This document shows, one piece after another, positions 1 through 7,451 of a stretch of 64,000 nt of DNA. Origin of the DNA: JADKHC01 sp047600805 (GTDB lineage: Bacteria; Verrucomicrobiota; Verrucomicrobiia; Opitutales; Opitutaceae); NCBI GenBank assembly GCA_047600805.1, contig JASGKG010000001.1, forward strand, positions 4,650,001-4,714,000, given 5' to 3'. The position numbers and the translations under genes are program-made. The notes beneath the pieces are model-generated. The model saw only the letters and a list, made by a program, of their open reading frames with translations. It had not been told where the DNA came from and did no database searches. Within the stretch, counting starts at the first letter, position 1. Each line of letters starts with the position of its first letter.

Positions 1-2
1 GT

Positions 3-350
3 GGTGGTGCCGCACCTGCAGTGATCGCAGCGGCTGCAGTTGGAACGTTGGCGGCCGGAAGTGAATCGGCTGCTCGGGGTGGTGGAGCAGCCCGAACCAC
101 GAGCACAGCGATCAACGGGCTTTCGGGTTTCTACCAGGGTGCTTTTGCTCGCCGAAACACAGTTGCGGCTGAGAAACTGGCAGCTGCGCAGCGAATGGAT
201 GCAGAAGCGTCCGAGGTTATAGCGTCAGCTTTCCGAGATTACTCCCGACGTCAGCGGCGAAGTCGGAGTGGTTTCGATAAGCAACCGCATGAGGACGATC
301 CCAACCACACCGCAATCGACATTGAAAGCCATGTTAAACGTAAACCCTAG
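3..350 (+). CDS. C-terminal end of a VirB6/TrbL-like conjugation membrane protein (partial)
   Basis: The reading frame is open from the left edge and stops at 350, so the true start lies outside the window. The visible 115 residues are Ala/Gly/Ser-rich at first, then carry a polar, Arg-rich, probably cytoplasmic tail (RRQRRSRSG). I see no clear membrane segment in this part. The assignment rests mainly on position: it directly precedes VirB8-, VirB9- and VirB10-like genes, where TrbL/VirB6 inner-membrane channel proteins usually lie, and such proteins often end in Ala/Gly-rich low-complexity tails. The next small gene overlaps its end. It could be any other membrane or surface protein of the same element. 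Confidence 0.4.
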   Translation, partial: GGAAPAVIAAAAVGTLAAGSESAARGGGAARTTSTAINGLSGFYQGAFARRNTVAAEKLAAAQRMDAEASEVIASAFRDYSRRQRRSRSGFDKQPHEDDPNHTAIDIESHVKRKP

Positions 351-528
351 AATAGTTCAGGCCAAGGAAGAGTCGGCAAAAGCTGTGACGCGCAGTGCTG
401 CAGCGAAACAGAGAATTGCAAATTCCCTGCTAGATATGCTGCGCGAAGACGATGGGGCGGAGAGCGACCCGCCTCCTCTTCCTAAAGAGGTTCAGACTCA
501 GCGGACGAAGCAACCACACAAGAAATAA
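331..528 (+). CDS. small hypothetical protein in the conjugation operon
   Basis: A 65-residue, charged protein. I chose the ATG at 331 because it overlaps the end of the upstream gene by 20 bp, as is usual in this operon; ATG 289 or an upstream non-ATG start is possible. The middle (AKEESAKAVTRSAAAKQRIANSLLDMLRED) is predicted helical by eye, and the C-terminus is Pro/Lys-rich. There is no signal peptide or membrane segment. It ends 7 bp before the VirB8-like gene. I do not recognise a family; an accessory role in the same secretion operon is inferred from the packing alone. Confidence 0.4.
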   Translation: MLNVNPRIVQAKEESAKAVTRSAAAKQRIANSLLDMLREDDGAESDPPPLPKEVQTQRTKQPHKK

Positions 529-535
529 CCAAACT

Positions 536-1201
536 ATGACAGAGACTTCCGAGGCCACCCAGCGGGTGGAGGCTCCTGCCGTGCCCAAATTCGGCAAACA
601 GAAGCACTCATTGCTGGCGATATTCGAGCGACAACGGCGTAGAGCATTGATTTGGTTCGTTATCGCAGTCGCTGCGTGGATTTGGTCGGCTTGGGATCGT
701 CAGCAACTCATCGCGAAGCTCACCCACAAGCGTGAGGTCGTGCTGATTGACAGCCTCGGTACCTATTATGTTTCGCCGGTCGTCGATATTCAACAGGCGA
801 AGGATCTGCACGCGATGCAGACCAAGCTCGCGTGCAAGGCGCTCTTTGAGCGCAATCCTGCGGGCCTGGATAATCCAGAACTTTTCAAACAACTCTTTCT
901 TCGAGATGCCGCTCAAGTCGCGCAGACTGCGCTCGGCAAGACCAAGGCGGAATTCGAGGCAAAGTCTCTTCACCAGAAAGTAGAAATCGGCCCTCCCGAA
1001 GTTCTCAGTACGCGTGACAATGCCTTCTACACTTCGGCGGACATCCAGCTGATCCGTGTAGGAGCATATCAAGGCGCACCGATCACCGAAGTCCTTCGCT
1101 ACCGGGTGAAATTCAAGTTTCTGGTGAACCCCGACCTTACCCGCAATGGACGTTTTCCGACTGCGGTCGCGGCGTTTCAAGTCGAACCAATTAAAACATG
1201 A
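536..1201 (+). CDS. VirB8-like type IV secretion protein
   Basis: A 221-residue protein. The start at ATG 536 removes 28 unlikely residues of a longer open frame. It has a short basic cytoplasmic N-terminus, one membrane segment at about residues 38-56 (ALIWFVIAVAAWIWSAW), and a periplasmic domain of about 160 residues with the length and alternating strand pattern of VirB8/TrbF domains (VVLIDSLGTYYV near its start, LRYRVKFKFLVNP near its end). In type IV secretion systems VirB8 is a bitopic inner-membrane assembly factor contacting VirB9 and VirB10. Both neighbours here are VirB9- and VirB10-like, which supports the call. Sequence similarity is not obvious by eye, so the assignment is mainly topology plus gene order. 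Confidence 0.62.
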   Translation: MTETSEATQRVEAPAVPKFGKQKHSLLAIFERQRRRALIWFVIAVAAWIWSAWDRQQLIAKLTHKREVVLIDSLGTYYVSPVVDIQQAKDLHAMQTKLACKALFERNPAGLDNPELFKQLFLRDAAQVAQTALGKTKAEFEAKSLHQKVEIGPPEVLSTRDNAFYTSADIQLIRVGAYQGAPITEVLRYRVKFKFLVNPDLTRNGRFPTAVAAFQVEPIKT

Positions 1202-1207
1202 AAATCT

Positions 1208-2110
1208 ATGTGGAAATTCTTCAGCCTCGTCCTTGTCTCGGTATCTTTGGTTCACGCTCAGCCCATTCGCGATTTTCTCCTCGATCCCACACGGTCAGTC
1301 GACCTGCCAGTGTCACGGGAAATTACCACCGTAATATTTCCCGGAGCGCTGACAGCTGTGGCGGGTGCGGACATGCTGATTGATCGGGGAAAGGCGGCGC
1401 TTGAAGTGGAGGAGGATTCAGCGCTTCGGTTTCACGTCACCCACGCGCCCGGAAGTAATTTCATCCTGATCCGTAGCCTCCAACCAGACGCAGCCGGACG
1501 ATTGACGGCGATATTCGAGGGAAGCGCATATGTTCTCCAATTACAGTCGGTCGAAAGCGATTCCGTCGCTAGCGCGATCTTCAAGCGTGCGGACGTGCAG
1601 TCCGCCGCGCGGGTGGACTCGTTGCCGGAGCCAGTGAAATTTACACCGCGCATTGGTTTGAGTCTTCTTGATCGTGCGCGTGCATATCCTTTTCTCGTGA
1701 AGGCGCTGCCGAAAGCGGTTGAGGGTGTTTCGCAGCGAACACCGAATCGCATTATCGGTTTACCGGAGATCGAAATCACCGTGCAGGAGATTTATCGTTT
1801 CTCGAAAGAGGATGCGGTGGTGTTTCTCCTGAAGCTGCGCAACACGACGGACAGCGTGATCGATATTGCGCCGAATACATTTGCTGCACGCATCGTGCAG
1901 GAACGTTTCGAACAAGCGATTGCCAATGGCCCACGCGTCCTCCAGCCGGGCGAACTCGCCGAAGCGGAATTCGCCATCGTTGGGTTGCCGGATGGCACAC
2001 GTAACGACCTGAGCGTCGACAATGCCTTCACCATCCTTGTCAACTGCGCTCGCCGGCCGACGCAGGTCTCCATGATTCCGGTCGCGCAAAAGGAGGTTGC
2101 GCGCCGATGA
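1208..2110 (+). CDS. VirB9/TrbG-like periplasmic secretion-channel protein
   Basis: A 300-residue exported protein. Residues 1-17 form a signal peptide ending at VHA. An N-terminal beta-rich domain (about 20-125) and a C-terminal beta domain (about 190-295, with EITVQEIYRF and VVFLLKLRNTT) are joined by a linker, the two-domain plan of VirB9/TrbG. In conjugation systems VirB9 joins VirB7 and VirB10 in the outer-membrane core complex. The gene begins 6 bp after the VirB8-like gene, and its stop overlaps the VirB10-like start in an ATGA arrangement, pointing to translational coupling. A secretin-associated or pilus-assembly protein is a less likely alternative. Confidence 0.62.
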   Translation: MWKFFSLVLVSVSLVHAQPIRDFLLDPTRSVDLPVSREITTVIFPGALTAVAGADMLIDRGKAALEVEEDSALRFHVTHAPGSNFILIRSLQPDAAGRLTAIFEGSAYVLQLQSVESDSVASAIFKRADVQSAARVDSLPEPVKFTPRIGLSLLDRARAYPFLVKALPKAVEGVSQRTPNRIIGLPEIEITVQEIYRFSKEDAVVFLLKLRNTTDSVIDIAPNTFAARIVQERFEQAIANGPRVLQPGELAEAEFAIVGLPDGTRNDLSVDNAFTILVNCARRPTQVSMIPVAQKEVARR

Positions 2111-3255
2111 ATCCGCGATCACTCGCCCTCTTTTTCAAAAGCAAATTCGGTCTGTTCGTCGTCTTTGTCATCGTGCTGTTTTCCGGTCTTTGGATTTACG
2201 GAAAACACCAGGCAAGCCAGCGCGAAGCAGAGAAGCTGGCTGCGCAGAAAAATAAAAAGGTCGAACTTGGCCAAGTGAAACTGCCGCTTACCCAAGGTTT
2301 AGAAAGCGGTACGCCGCAGCAGGTGAATCCAGAACCAGCGAAGGCGGCTAAAAACGATGAGGTCGTTTCAGGCGGCATTGTCCCGTTCCGGCCCCTGTCA
2401 CCAGCGACTACTCAAAACGCTTCATCCGAGTCGACTGCTGCCAACGCGAAATCTGCGGTGTCGAAGGCAGAGCCTAAATCGAGAAAGGTGCGCTATGCTT
2501 CATTGCTCGCGAGCTATGAAGCGCCAGTCGTCAAGTCTGACAAAACGGAACAACCGCCCGAGCGATTCATTCCCTTTGGCACTCTCCTAAAGTGCAAACT
2601 CGTTAACACGATCGACAGTGCAAATCTGGAGACACCGCTCATTGCGGTGTTGCTCGAAGATGTGTGGCAGAACGGCAAGAAGATCATTCCGGCTAACACG
2701 CTGGTGCATGGCACGGCACGCGCGGGACGTCTGCGGGATCGGATCACCGCGACCGGTGCCTGGCGGTTTGTTTGGCAAGATGGCCGTGAACTCATTTTCA
2801 ACGGTGTGGCACTGGATCGCGAATACGATCAAGATATAGACGGTTATGGAATAACGGATGGTTCGGGAGGGATTAGGGGCCGCATTGTGGCCAGTGATGA
2901 TTTGCAGGAACTCAAGATGCTCGCTTCGGCGGCACTGAGCGGCTTTGCCCGGGGCACGCAAGACCGCCAGCAAAACGCCTTGGGCACGACTATCACTGGT
3001 TCGCTCTCGAATGGAGTCCGCGAAGGCGCGGGCGATGTCTTCAACCTGTATGCAAAACGAACACTTAAAGACATCGAAGATAACGGCTACTTCGTCCGTG
3101 TAGCCGCGGGAAAGGAATTTTACGTCTACGTGCGTGAAGCGGTTAATCCGCAAAATGCCAGCCTAGCCGGAGTGAAGAACCGCCAGCCCGACGCACCTGT
3201 GCGCCAAGAGTTAGAAACCGCTCCTCTTTCACAACCGAACCAACCAAAGGAATAA
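2107..3255 (+). CDS. VirB10/TrbI-like type IV secretion protein
   Basis: A 382-residue bitopic protein. It has a short cytoplasmic N-terminus, a membrane segment at about residues 17-33 (FVVFVIVLFSGLWIYG), a Pro/Ala/Ser-rich linker to about residue 155, and a C-terminal TrbI/VirB10 domain. That domain shows the expected features: FIPFGTLLKCKLVNTI, a DVWQNGKKIIPANTLVHG strand-turn, the repeated pattern around FNGVALD, and a final strand near EFYVYVREAV. VirB10 spans inner membrane to outer membrane and transmits ATP-driven changes to the channel. The start overlaps the previous stop by 4 bp, and the lipoprotein gene follows after 2 bp. This is the most secure member of the secretion set. Confidence 0.8.
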   Translation: MNPRSLALFFKSKFGLFVVFVIVLFSGLWIYGKHQASQREAEKLAAQKNKKVELGQVKLPLTQGLESGTPQQVNPEPAKAAKNDEVVSGGIVPFRPLSPATTQNASSESTAANAKSAVSKAEPKSRKVRYASLLASYEAPVVKSDKTEQPPERFIPFGTLLKCKLVNTIDSANLETPLIAVLLEDVWQNGKKIIPANTLVHGTARAGRLRDRITATGAWRFVWQDGRELIFNGVALDREYDQDIDGYGITDGSGGIRGRIVASDDLQELKMLASAALSGFARGTQDRQQNALGTTITGSLSNGVREGAGDVFNLYAKRTLKDIEDNGYFVRVAAGKEFYVYVREAVNPQNASLAGVKNRQPDAPVRQELETAPLSQPNQPKE

Positions 3256-3257
3256 AT

Positions 3258-3812
3258 ATGCGCCTCTTCTCAATTCTGATGCTCAGCGCTTTTATGGCGG
3301 GCTGTGCCAGCAAGCCCGTTGTCCTTGAGCCCGCTCCGCCATTGCGGCCATTGGGAGCGGCCTCTTCGGTCAAATATGCGGAGACGCGTTATGAGCTGCG
3401 CGGCTATCGCGAAGTGGCGAATCCAGCGCTCCGTCATGAACCGCACGCTGTCTATCGGCGCACGCAGGTTCCGTCGTTTGCCAGCAACGTCCTTGAAACC
3501 ACGCCTCGGACTTCGTTTCCGCCGCCTAGCTTTTCGCCATTGCCAGCTAGCGCGGAGTTGGATGCCGAACTCGCCAAACAACGCCAAGTAGCGATAGACA
3601 TGCGTGCTGCACAGGCAGCACTCGCTGATGCCGAGCAAAAGGTCAAAGCACTGTACGCGACATTGGTTCGGCAAAGTGCCGATGTGCTCAAATTGAAAGA
3701 CCAATTGGAGTCAGAGCGTAATCGTCAGCGCACTGTCGCTCTGGCGGAGCCCGTGCCGTCGGCGGCCGTCCCTGGTCCGGTCAGGAACCCCAATCCCGAG
3801 GTGAAATGGTAA
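3258..3812 (+). CDS. lipoprotein of the conjugation operon, coiled-coil C-terminus
   Basis: A 184-residue protein with a lipoprotein signal peptide; the lipobox is FMAGC, with Cys16 as the likely lipidation site. The middle is low-complexity and Pro-rich. Residues about 97-158 (ELDAELAKQRQVAIDMRAAQ onward) have the heptad-like pattern of a coiled coil. It lies between the VirB10-like gene and the AAA+ ATPase, and overlaps the ATPase start by 7 bp. VirB7/TrbH lipoproteins occupy similar places and help anchor the outer-membrane core, but this protein is much longer than VirB7 and shows no clear similarity. An envelope anchoring role is inferred. Confidence 0.6.
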   Translation: MRLFSILMLSAFMAGCASKPVVLEPAPPLRPLGAASSVKYAETRYELRGYREVANPALRHEPHAVYRRTQVPSFASNVLETTPRTSFPPPSFSPLPASAELDAELAKQRQVAIDMRAAQAALADAEQKVKALYATLVRQSADVLKLKDQLESERNRQRTVALAEPVPSAAVPGPVRNPNPEVKW

Positions 3813-4729
3813 GTTCAATGGTTCTCACCGATGCTAAGTGCGAGCAACTGCGCACGCTTTCAACACGCCTTAAGGCCGTGCTGACAGGTCAAGATATGGC
3901 CATCGATCTTGTGTCTGAGCGGCTTCAGCATGGTGAACTCGGCCTGACGACGGCCGGTCGTCCGAAAGCGAGCTTCATGTTTCTGGGACCAACCGGTGTT
4001 GGAAAGACCGAACTTACGCTTCGTTTCACCGAAGAACTCATCGGTCCTAATCGGGTCGTCCGTCTAGATATGTCGGAATATCAGACAGCGGAACGCCTGG
4101 CGTTACTCCTCGGTACGGGCGATGAGGCGGGCCGGATCGCCGAAGGCTTCGACGCTTGCGAAGGGCGAGGCACGCTGCTCTTCGACGAAATCGAGAAAGC
4201 CCATCCGCGCGTCCTCGATGTGCTGCTCCAACTGCTCGATGCCGCACGGCTCACGACGGGCCGCAATCGCGTACTGGATTTCTCCCAATGGTACATCGTG
4301 CTCACGAGTAACATTGGTGCGCAGCGCATCATGGGCATGCGCAAATCAAAGTACGAAACGATGGAGCGGCTTGTGCGCCAGGATGCGCAGCGCGAACTTC
4401 GCCCTGAAATCTTCGCGCGGATCACCGTCACGGTTGTTTTCAATAAACTCGATTTTGATGCTCAGTGCGCAATTGCGAGTGGCATGATCGCGAAGGAGTG
4501 TTCTGCGCTTAGTGCGCGCGGCTTTGCCATCACACCCGAGAAAGCCGTATCCGAAGTAATAATACAGCGCGGTTATCATGAACGGCTCGGTGCACGTCCG
4601 ATGCGCGATGCGACGGAGCTTTTAATCCGTAATGCGCTCGCTCAAGAATTGCTCGGTGGTGGCAAAGGAATCGGGCGACTCGTGCCACAGGCAGACGGCC
4701 AGCAACTGAAACTTGATCCGGCCTCATGA
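3806..4729 (+). CDS. stand-alone AAA+ ATPase related to the ClpB/ClpA D2 module
   Basis: A 307-residue protein made of a single AAA_2-type module. Visible motifs: Walker A GPTGVGKT (61-68), Walker B LLFDEIEKAH (124-133), sensor 1 SN (168-169), an arginine-finger region RPEIFARI (about 200-207) and a ClpB_D2-small domain with ERLGARPMRDA near the C-terminus. Clp-family members of this type unfold or remodel proteins. Here the N-domain, D1 module and middle coiled coil are absent. The segment after DMSEY is shorter than in ClpB and lacks the GYVG pore-loop tyrosine motif, so threading unfoldase activity is doubtful. The gene overlaps the lipoprotein gene by 7 bp and the LuxR-type gene by 4 bp, so it belongs to the secretion operon. 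Confidence 0.85.
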   Translation: MVSSMVLTDAKCEQLRTLSTRLKAVLTGQDMAIDLVSERLQHGELGLTTAGRPKASFMFLGPTGVGKTELTLRFTEELIGPNRVVRLDMSEYQTAERLALLLGTGDEAGRIAEGFDACEGRGTLLFDEIEKAHPRVLDVLLQLLDAARLTTGRNRVLDFSQWYIVLTSNIGAQRIMGMRKSKYETMERLVRQDAQRELRPEIFARITVTVVFNKLDFDAQCAIASGMIAKECSALSARGFAITPEKAVSEVIIQRGYHERLGARPMRDATELLIRNALAQELLGGGKGIGRLVPQADGQQLKLDPAS

Positions 4730-5454
4730 CATTGTCGCCCAAATCGGCTGCGCCGCGCATCGTTGTGCTAAAGGCCAACCGTCTTTACGGGGATATGATA
4801 TGCCGTCAGATCAAAGAGTATTGGCGCGGTGCGAAGGTTGAGGTTTTTCAAAAAGGCTTTGATGCCTTGGACGCGATTCAGGCGAACATGCCCGATATGT
4901 TTATCACCGGCGTGCAAATCGAGGATATGGATGGCCTCGAACATTTGGAACCGTTTATCGAGCGTGACTTGCCTGTTTTGATCATCACTGCCCGCAAAGA
5001 TACGCGCACGTTGTGTCTACTTCGGGAGGTTCGTTACAACGGGCTTTTTGACGTCAAAGCGGAGGGCCTCACGCATCTCCATACGGCCTTACAACGCGTG
5101 ATCGAGCGCGAAATCTACATCAGTCCAACCTTCGCTCCACACGTGAAGCGGCCGAAAAATATCACGTTGGATGCACTCACCGACAAAGAAGAGATGGTCT
5201 TGTCCGTCATTGGGGATGGCTCTGACGATCAGCAAGCGGCCGGGCGTTTGGGATTGTCGCCGCACACGATCAATACCCACAGGAAGGCGATCATGGGCAA
5301 GTTGGGGCTGCATCAGAAAGGCGAACTCATGTGTTACGCCGTACAAAAAGGTTATGTGCATATCACGCCGGAAGGCGTGTTGCGTCCCGGCTTTCAGAGG
5401 CGGATTAGCAAACTAACAGTGACCACCAAAAAATCCTCAGAGGTTACGGCTTAG
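4726..5454 (+). CDS. LuxR/NarL-type regulator with degenerate receiver domain
   Basis: A 242-residue protein with an N-terminal receiver-like fold (about 10-130) and a C-terminal LuxR-type HTH (about 148-212; LTDKEEMVLSVI, the recognition region LSPHTINTHRKAIMGKLG). NarL-type regulators bind DNA through the HTH after Asp phosphorylation. In this protein the position of the phosphate-accepting Asp is Gly (ITGVQIEDMDG), and the usual acidic pair after beta-strand 1 is replaced (VVLKANRLYG); the conserved Lys is kept (DVKAEG). It is therefore probably phosphorylation-independent. It is the last gene of the operon, overlaps the AAA+ gene by 4 bp and is followed by a strong terminator. It may control the element's transfer genes. 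Confidence 0.75.
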   Translation: MTLSPKSAAPRIVVLKANRLYGDMICRQIKEYWRGAKVEVFQKGFDALDAIQANMPDMFITGVQIEDMDGLEHLEPFIERDLPVLIITARKDTRTLCLLREVRYNGLFDVKAEGLTHLHTALQRVIEREIYISPTFAPHVKRPKNITLDALTDKEEMVLSVIGDGSDDQQAAGRLGLSPHTINTHRKAIMGKLGLHQKGELMCYAVQKGYVHITPEGVLRPGFQRRISKLTVTTKKSSEVTA

Positions 5455-5481
5455 GCTTCCTGGACAGATACTGCAGAACAG

Positions 5482-5509
5482 AAAAGACCGGCATAAATGC
5501 CGGCCTTTT
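5482..5509. terminator. intrinsic terminator, usable in both directions
   Basis: CCGGCAT (5488-5494) pairs with ATGCCGG (5497-5503), flanked by an A-run on the left and CTTTTC on the right. It closes the + strand secretion operon and also serves the convergent small minus-strand gene. Confidence 0.8.
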
Positions 5510-5534
5510 CGTTTTCAGTATGGGAGCAGCAGTG

Positions 5535-5741
5535 CTATTTGCTGATCGCGCGCAAACGTCCGCTTAAAACTTTCACGTCAGCTTCGGCCCCGGCTGCGTT
5601 AGCGCGTGCTTTCGCGAGGCGGACCTCAGCTTGAAGCAACAGCCGTTTGATTTCGCTGAGTTCGTCGAGCGTGGTGTAGGAACGAGCATTGCGACCGTTG
5701 AGTGAAGTTCCATTGAGCGGGAGTTCGGTGGAGGTTGGCAT
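5535..5741 (-). CDS. small coiled-coil protein
   Basis: A 68-residue protein. The ATG at 5741 is preferred over an upstream start at 5852 because the extra residues look non-coding. The N-terminus is polar (MPTSTELPLNG). Residues about 26-64 are strongly helical and Ala/Leu/Lys/Arg-rich (EIKRLLLQAEVRLAKARANA), consistent with one coiled-coil helix. There is no signal peptide or membrane segment. The gene is convergent with the secretion operon and shares its terminator. The family is not recognised. Confidence 0.5.
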   Translation of the reverse strand: MPTSTELPLNGTSLNGRNARSYTTLDELSEIKRLLLQAEVRLAKARANAAGAEADVKVLSGRLRAISK

Positions 5742-5906
5742 ATGTTTTGGCCGCGAAATGCGGCAGATTTGTATCTTTTTGTTGACGTCGGCACGCGACG
5801 GCGGCCGATCAACCGCCAGAACATCCTGCCCGTTTTGTGTTGGCAGTAGCACGGGTCTACCGAGAACACGGGAGGGTGTGCGGCAGGGTTTCTGCGCTGA
5901 TAGACG

Positions 5907-5928
5907 AAAAAAGGGGGCCGAAGCCCCC
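5907..5928 (-). terminator. intrinsic terminator with UUCG tetraloop (minus strand)
   Basis: On the minus strand a GGGGGC/GCCCCC stem closes a TTCG loop and is followed by six T residues. It sits just downstream of the minus-strand gene ending at 5933. Confidence 0.85.
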
Positions 5929-5932
5929 GTGC

Positions 5933-6301
5933 TCAGTCCTCGTTTGGGAGCATGAGCGTGAGCACCGGGGCGGGCGTGTCGCCTGGGCCACAGTGTAATT
6001 TTAGCGCGTGCGTGCGACCTGCGATAATGACCTCGAAGAGAACTTGCTCAGTGTCGTCGCTGCCTTTGAGGGCGAGTTTCGACATCGTGCATATGTCGTG
6101 GCAGATGCCGGAGATATCCTGACCGGGTTGCTCCAAGGCGCTTTCGATGATCGACCAGACGGTAGCGGTACAGGCGAACGGATATTTGTAGTGCTGCTTG
6201 ATGGAGTCGACATGGCTTAGGTCTACGAGGACGCCGTCCTCGATGGCCTGCTTGCGGGAGTAGGAATAGAGCATATCGCCGAATACGTTTTCACGAATCA
6301 T
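5933..6301 (-). CDS. DUF6573-like accessory protein of mobile elements
   Basis: A 122-residue soluble protein. The start at ATG 6301 gives an N-terminus (MIRENVFGDMLYSYSRKQAI) with the pattern I associate with the DUF6573 family, small proteins of unknown function often found on plasmids and integrative elements; this is recalled, not searched. Residues 15-60 are acidic/aromatic (EDGVLVDLSHVD), and the C-terminal half is beta-rich and ends in acidic residues. There is no signal peptide. It has its own terminator, and inverted repeats lie in the 340 bp upstream. No function can be given. Confidence 0.55.
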   Translation of the reverse strand: MIRENVFGDMLYSYSRKQAIEDGVLVDLSHVDSIKQHYKYPFACTATVWSIIESALEQPGQDISGICHDICTMSKLALKGSDDTEQVLFEVIIAGRTHALKLHCGPGDTPAPVLTLMLPNED

Positions 6302-6332
6302 GATTAGGAGCCGTTCGGCGCGTCGGGCGTGT

Positions 6333-6347
6333 GTCACGGTTCGTGAC
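6333..6347. repeat. inverted repeat GTCACG-N3-CGTGAC
   Basis: A perfect 6-bp inverted repeat with a 3-bp centre, 31 bp upstream of the minus-strand gene starting at 6301. It could be an operator for that gene. The interval 6302-6602 otherwise holds no supportable gene. Confidence 0.5.
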
Positions 6348-6421
6348 CTTATCGCCCACTGCCGATTGGCAGTTTTCGCCTCACACCCGAAAGTCAAAGC
6401 GGTGGACGGAGCGCCGAGGAA

Positions 6422-6438
6422 GTGAGGTGTCACCTCAC
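6422..6438. repeat. perfect inverted repeat GTGAGGTG-T-CACCTCAC
   Basis: A 17-bp perfect inverted repeat around a single T, in the same gene-free interval between two minus-strand accessory genes. It may be a binding site for an element-encoded regulator or a transfer/replication protein, or the stem of a short RNA hairpin. Confidence 0.5.
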
Positions 6439-6602
6439 AACGAGAGGGCAGCGAAGTGATTTCGCGTGGTGGAGATCGCGTAGCGATACGACCTTGATCG
6501 GGTGTACAATGGCGAAACCAGCGGCTGGCAGTCGCTAGAAAAAATGAGCAACGCGAGCATCGGTTGGTAACGGTTCGAAGTTGGTTCTGCCGCGAAGGAC
6601 AC

Positions 6603-6631
6603 AAAAAAGGCGGCCGGTTAATCCGGCCGCC
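6603..6631 (-). terminator. intrinsic terminator (minus strand)
   Basis: GGCGGCCGG (6609-6617) pairs with CCGGCCGCC (6623-6631) around a 5-nt loop. On the minus strand it is followed by six T residues. It lies 14 bp after the stop of the gene ending at 6645. Confidence 0.85.
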
Positions 6632-6644
6632 TTGGGCGCGAGGG

Positions 6645-6944
6645 TTATTCGGTTTGCTCGGCTTTCAGTTTCGCGAGCTGGTCGAAAATGAACGTGTGCG
6701 CCTGATCGGCGAGCTTGGCGACGAGCGGGAGGTCGTCGCGGCCGAAGCTGTCCGTGTCGTGGTATTCCTTGGCGTCGTCCATGTAGGTTCGCGCAAACGT
6801 CACGTTGAAGAATGTTTTCTGATCGGTTTCATTCTCCCACACGGCGGCTTTGATTCGGCCGAATCGGAAGGTTTTGACGGGCAGCTTAGAGCTGGTGGCG
6901 GCGTTCTTGGTTTGTGAGGCGGTTTGAGTATTTTTAGCGGGCAT
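6645..6944 (-). CDS. conserved accessory protein of integrative elements, function unknown
   Basis: A 99-residue protein. The ATG at 6944 is well placed behind an AAGGA ribosome-binding site, so the longer open frame is not used. After a Thr/Ser/Ala-rich N-terminal 25 residues comes a compact core (KTFRFGRIKAAVWEN, FFNVTFARTYMD, DSFGRDDLPLVAKLADQAHTFIF) with three strands and a C-terminal helix. The core resembles small proteins seen in conjugative or genomic-island gene sets, but I cannot name a family; single-stranded-nucleic-acid binding would fit the beta-beta-beta-alpha look and is speculative. It carries a strong terminator. Confidence 0.6.
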   Translation of the reverse strand: MPAKNTQTASQTKNAATSSKLPVKTFRFGRIKAAVWENETDQKTFFNVTFARTYMDDAKEYHDTDSFGRDDLPLVAKLADQAHTFIFDQLAKLKAEQTE

Positions 6945-7415
6945 ATTGTTCCTTTTTTGGTTTTGAGAGCGGGATTGCTCTCTCGCCCAAGGCGGGGGGG
7001 CCGACTGGAACGAAGGGCAGTTGGGGGGGATTCCTTTCAAGGAGGACCTAAACTAACCTGTCCGCGCAGCGGCGATCCGGATGGAGGGGCCGCCAGAGAG
7101 AACAACCGCGCCTCGAGTAAAAAGGAACGTTCCGCCTTGGCGGGATGTCTGCGACTATTCAAACCAGCCGTATAGAGAATGTCGGCGCCGGGTATGAGTG
7201 GACGCGACTCGACCGGATTAGGATGTGGGAGAATCCGATCGATGTTTCGGTGACGTGCCAATCTTGACTGAGCCACGTTGGCCCGCGACCGGCAGCGGGT
7301 TGGCGTGTTCACTGGCGTTTGGGGGCACGCGTTCGTTGCGCGCGAAGGTGAAGACGGGCATGAAAGGATTTCCGCGCCCGATGGTCGGATCAATCGGTTG
7401 ACGAGTGATGTACGT

Positions 7416-7433
7416 TAGCACTTATAAGTGCTA
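7416..7433. promoter_or_regulatory. palindromic operator O1 of hipBA, overlapping a promoter
   Basis: TAGCACTTA/TAAGTGCTA is a perfect 18-bp palindrome, 65 bp upstream of hipB. A possible promoter overlaps it: TTGACG at 7398-7403 and TTATAA at 7422-7427 (18-bp spacing), so bound repressor would cover the -10 box. HipB proteins are known to repress their own operon through palindromes. The rest of 6945-7415 holds no convincing gene. Confidence 0.7.
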
Positions 7434-7451
7434 AGTGGATTTCAGCATGTT

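Noticed and set aside
608..1255. Long minus-strand open frame (215 codons)
   Set aside because: It lies opposite the VirB8-like gene, has no protein-like features, and the + strand frame fits the operon.
2587..3153. Minus-strand open frame of 188 codons
   Set aside because: Antisense shadow of the VirB10-like gene, with no domain or start signal.
7037..7393. Minus-strand open frame of 118 codons upstream of hipB
   Set aside because: Arg/Pro/Ser-rich translation typical of GC-rich noncoding frames; no ribosome-binding site or family.
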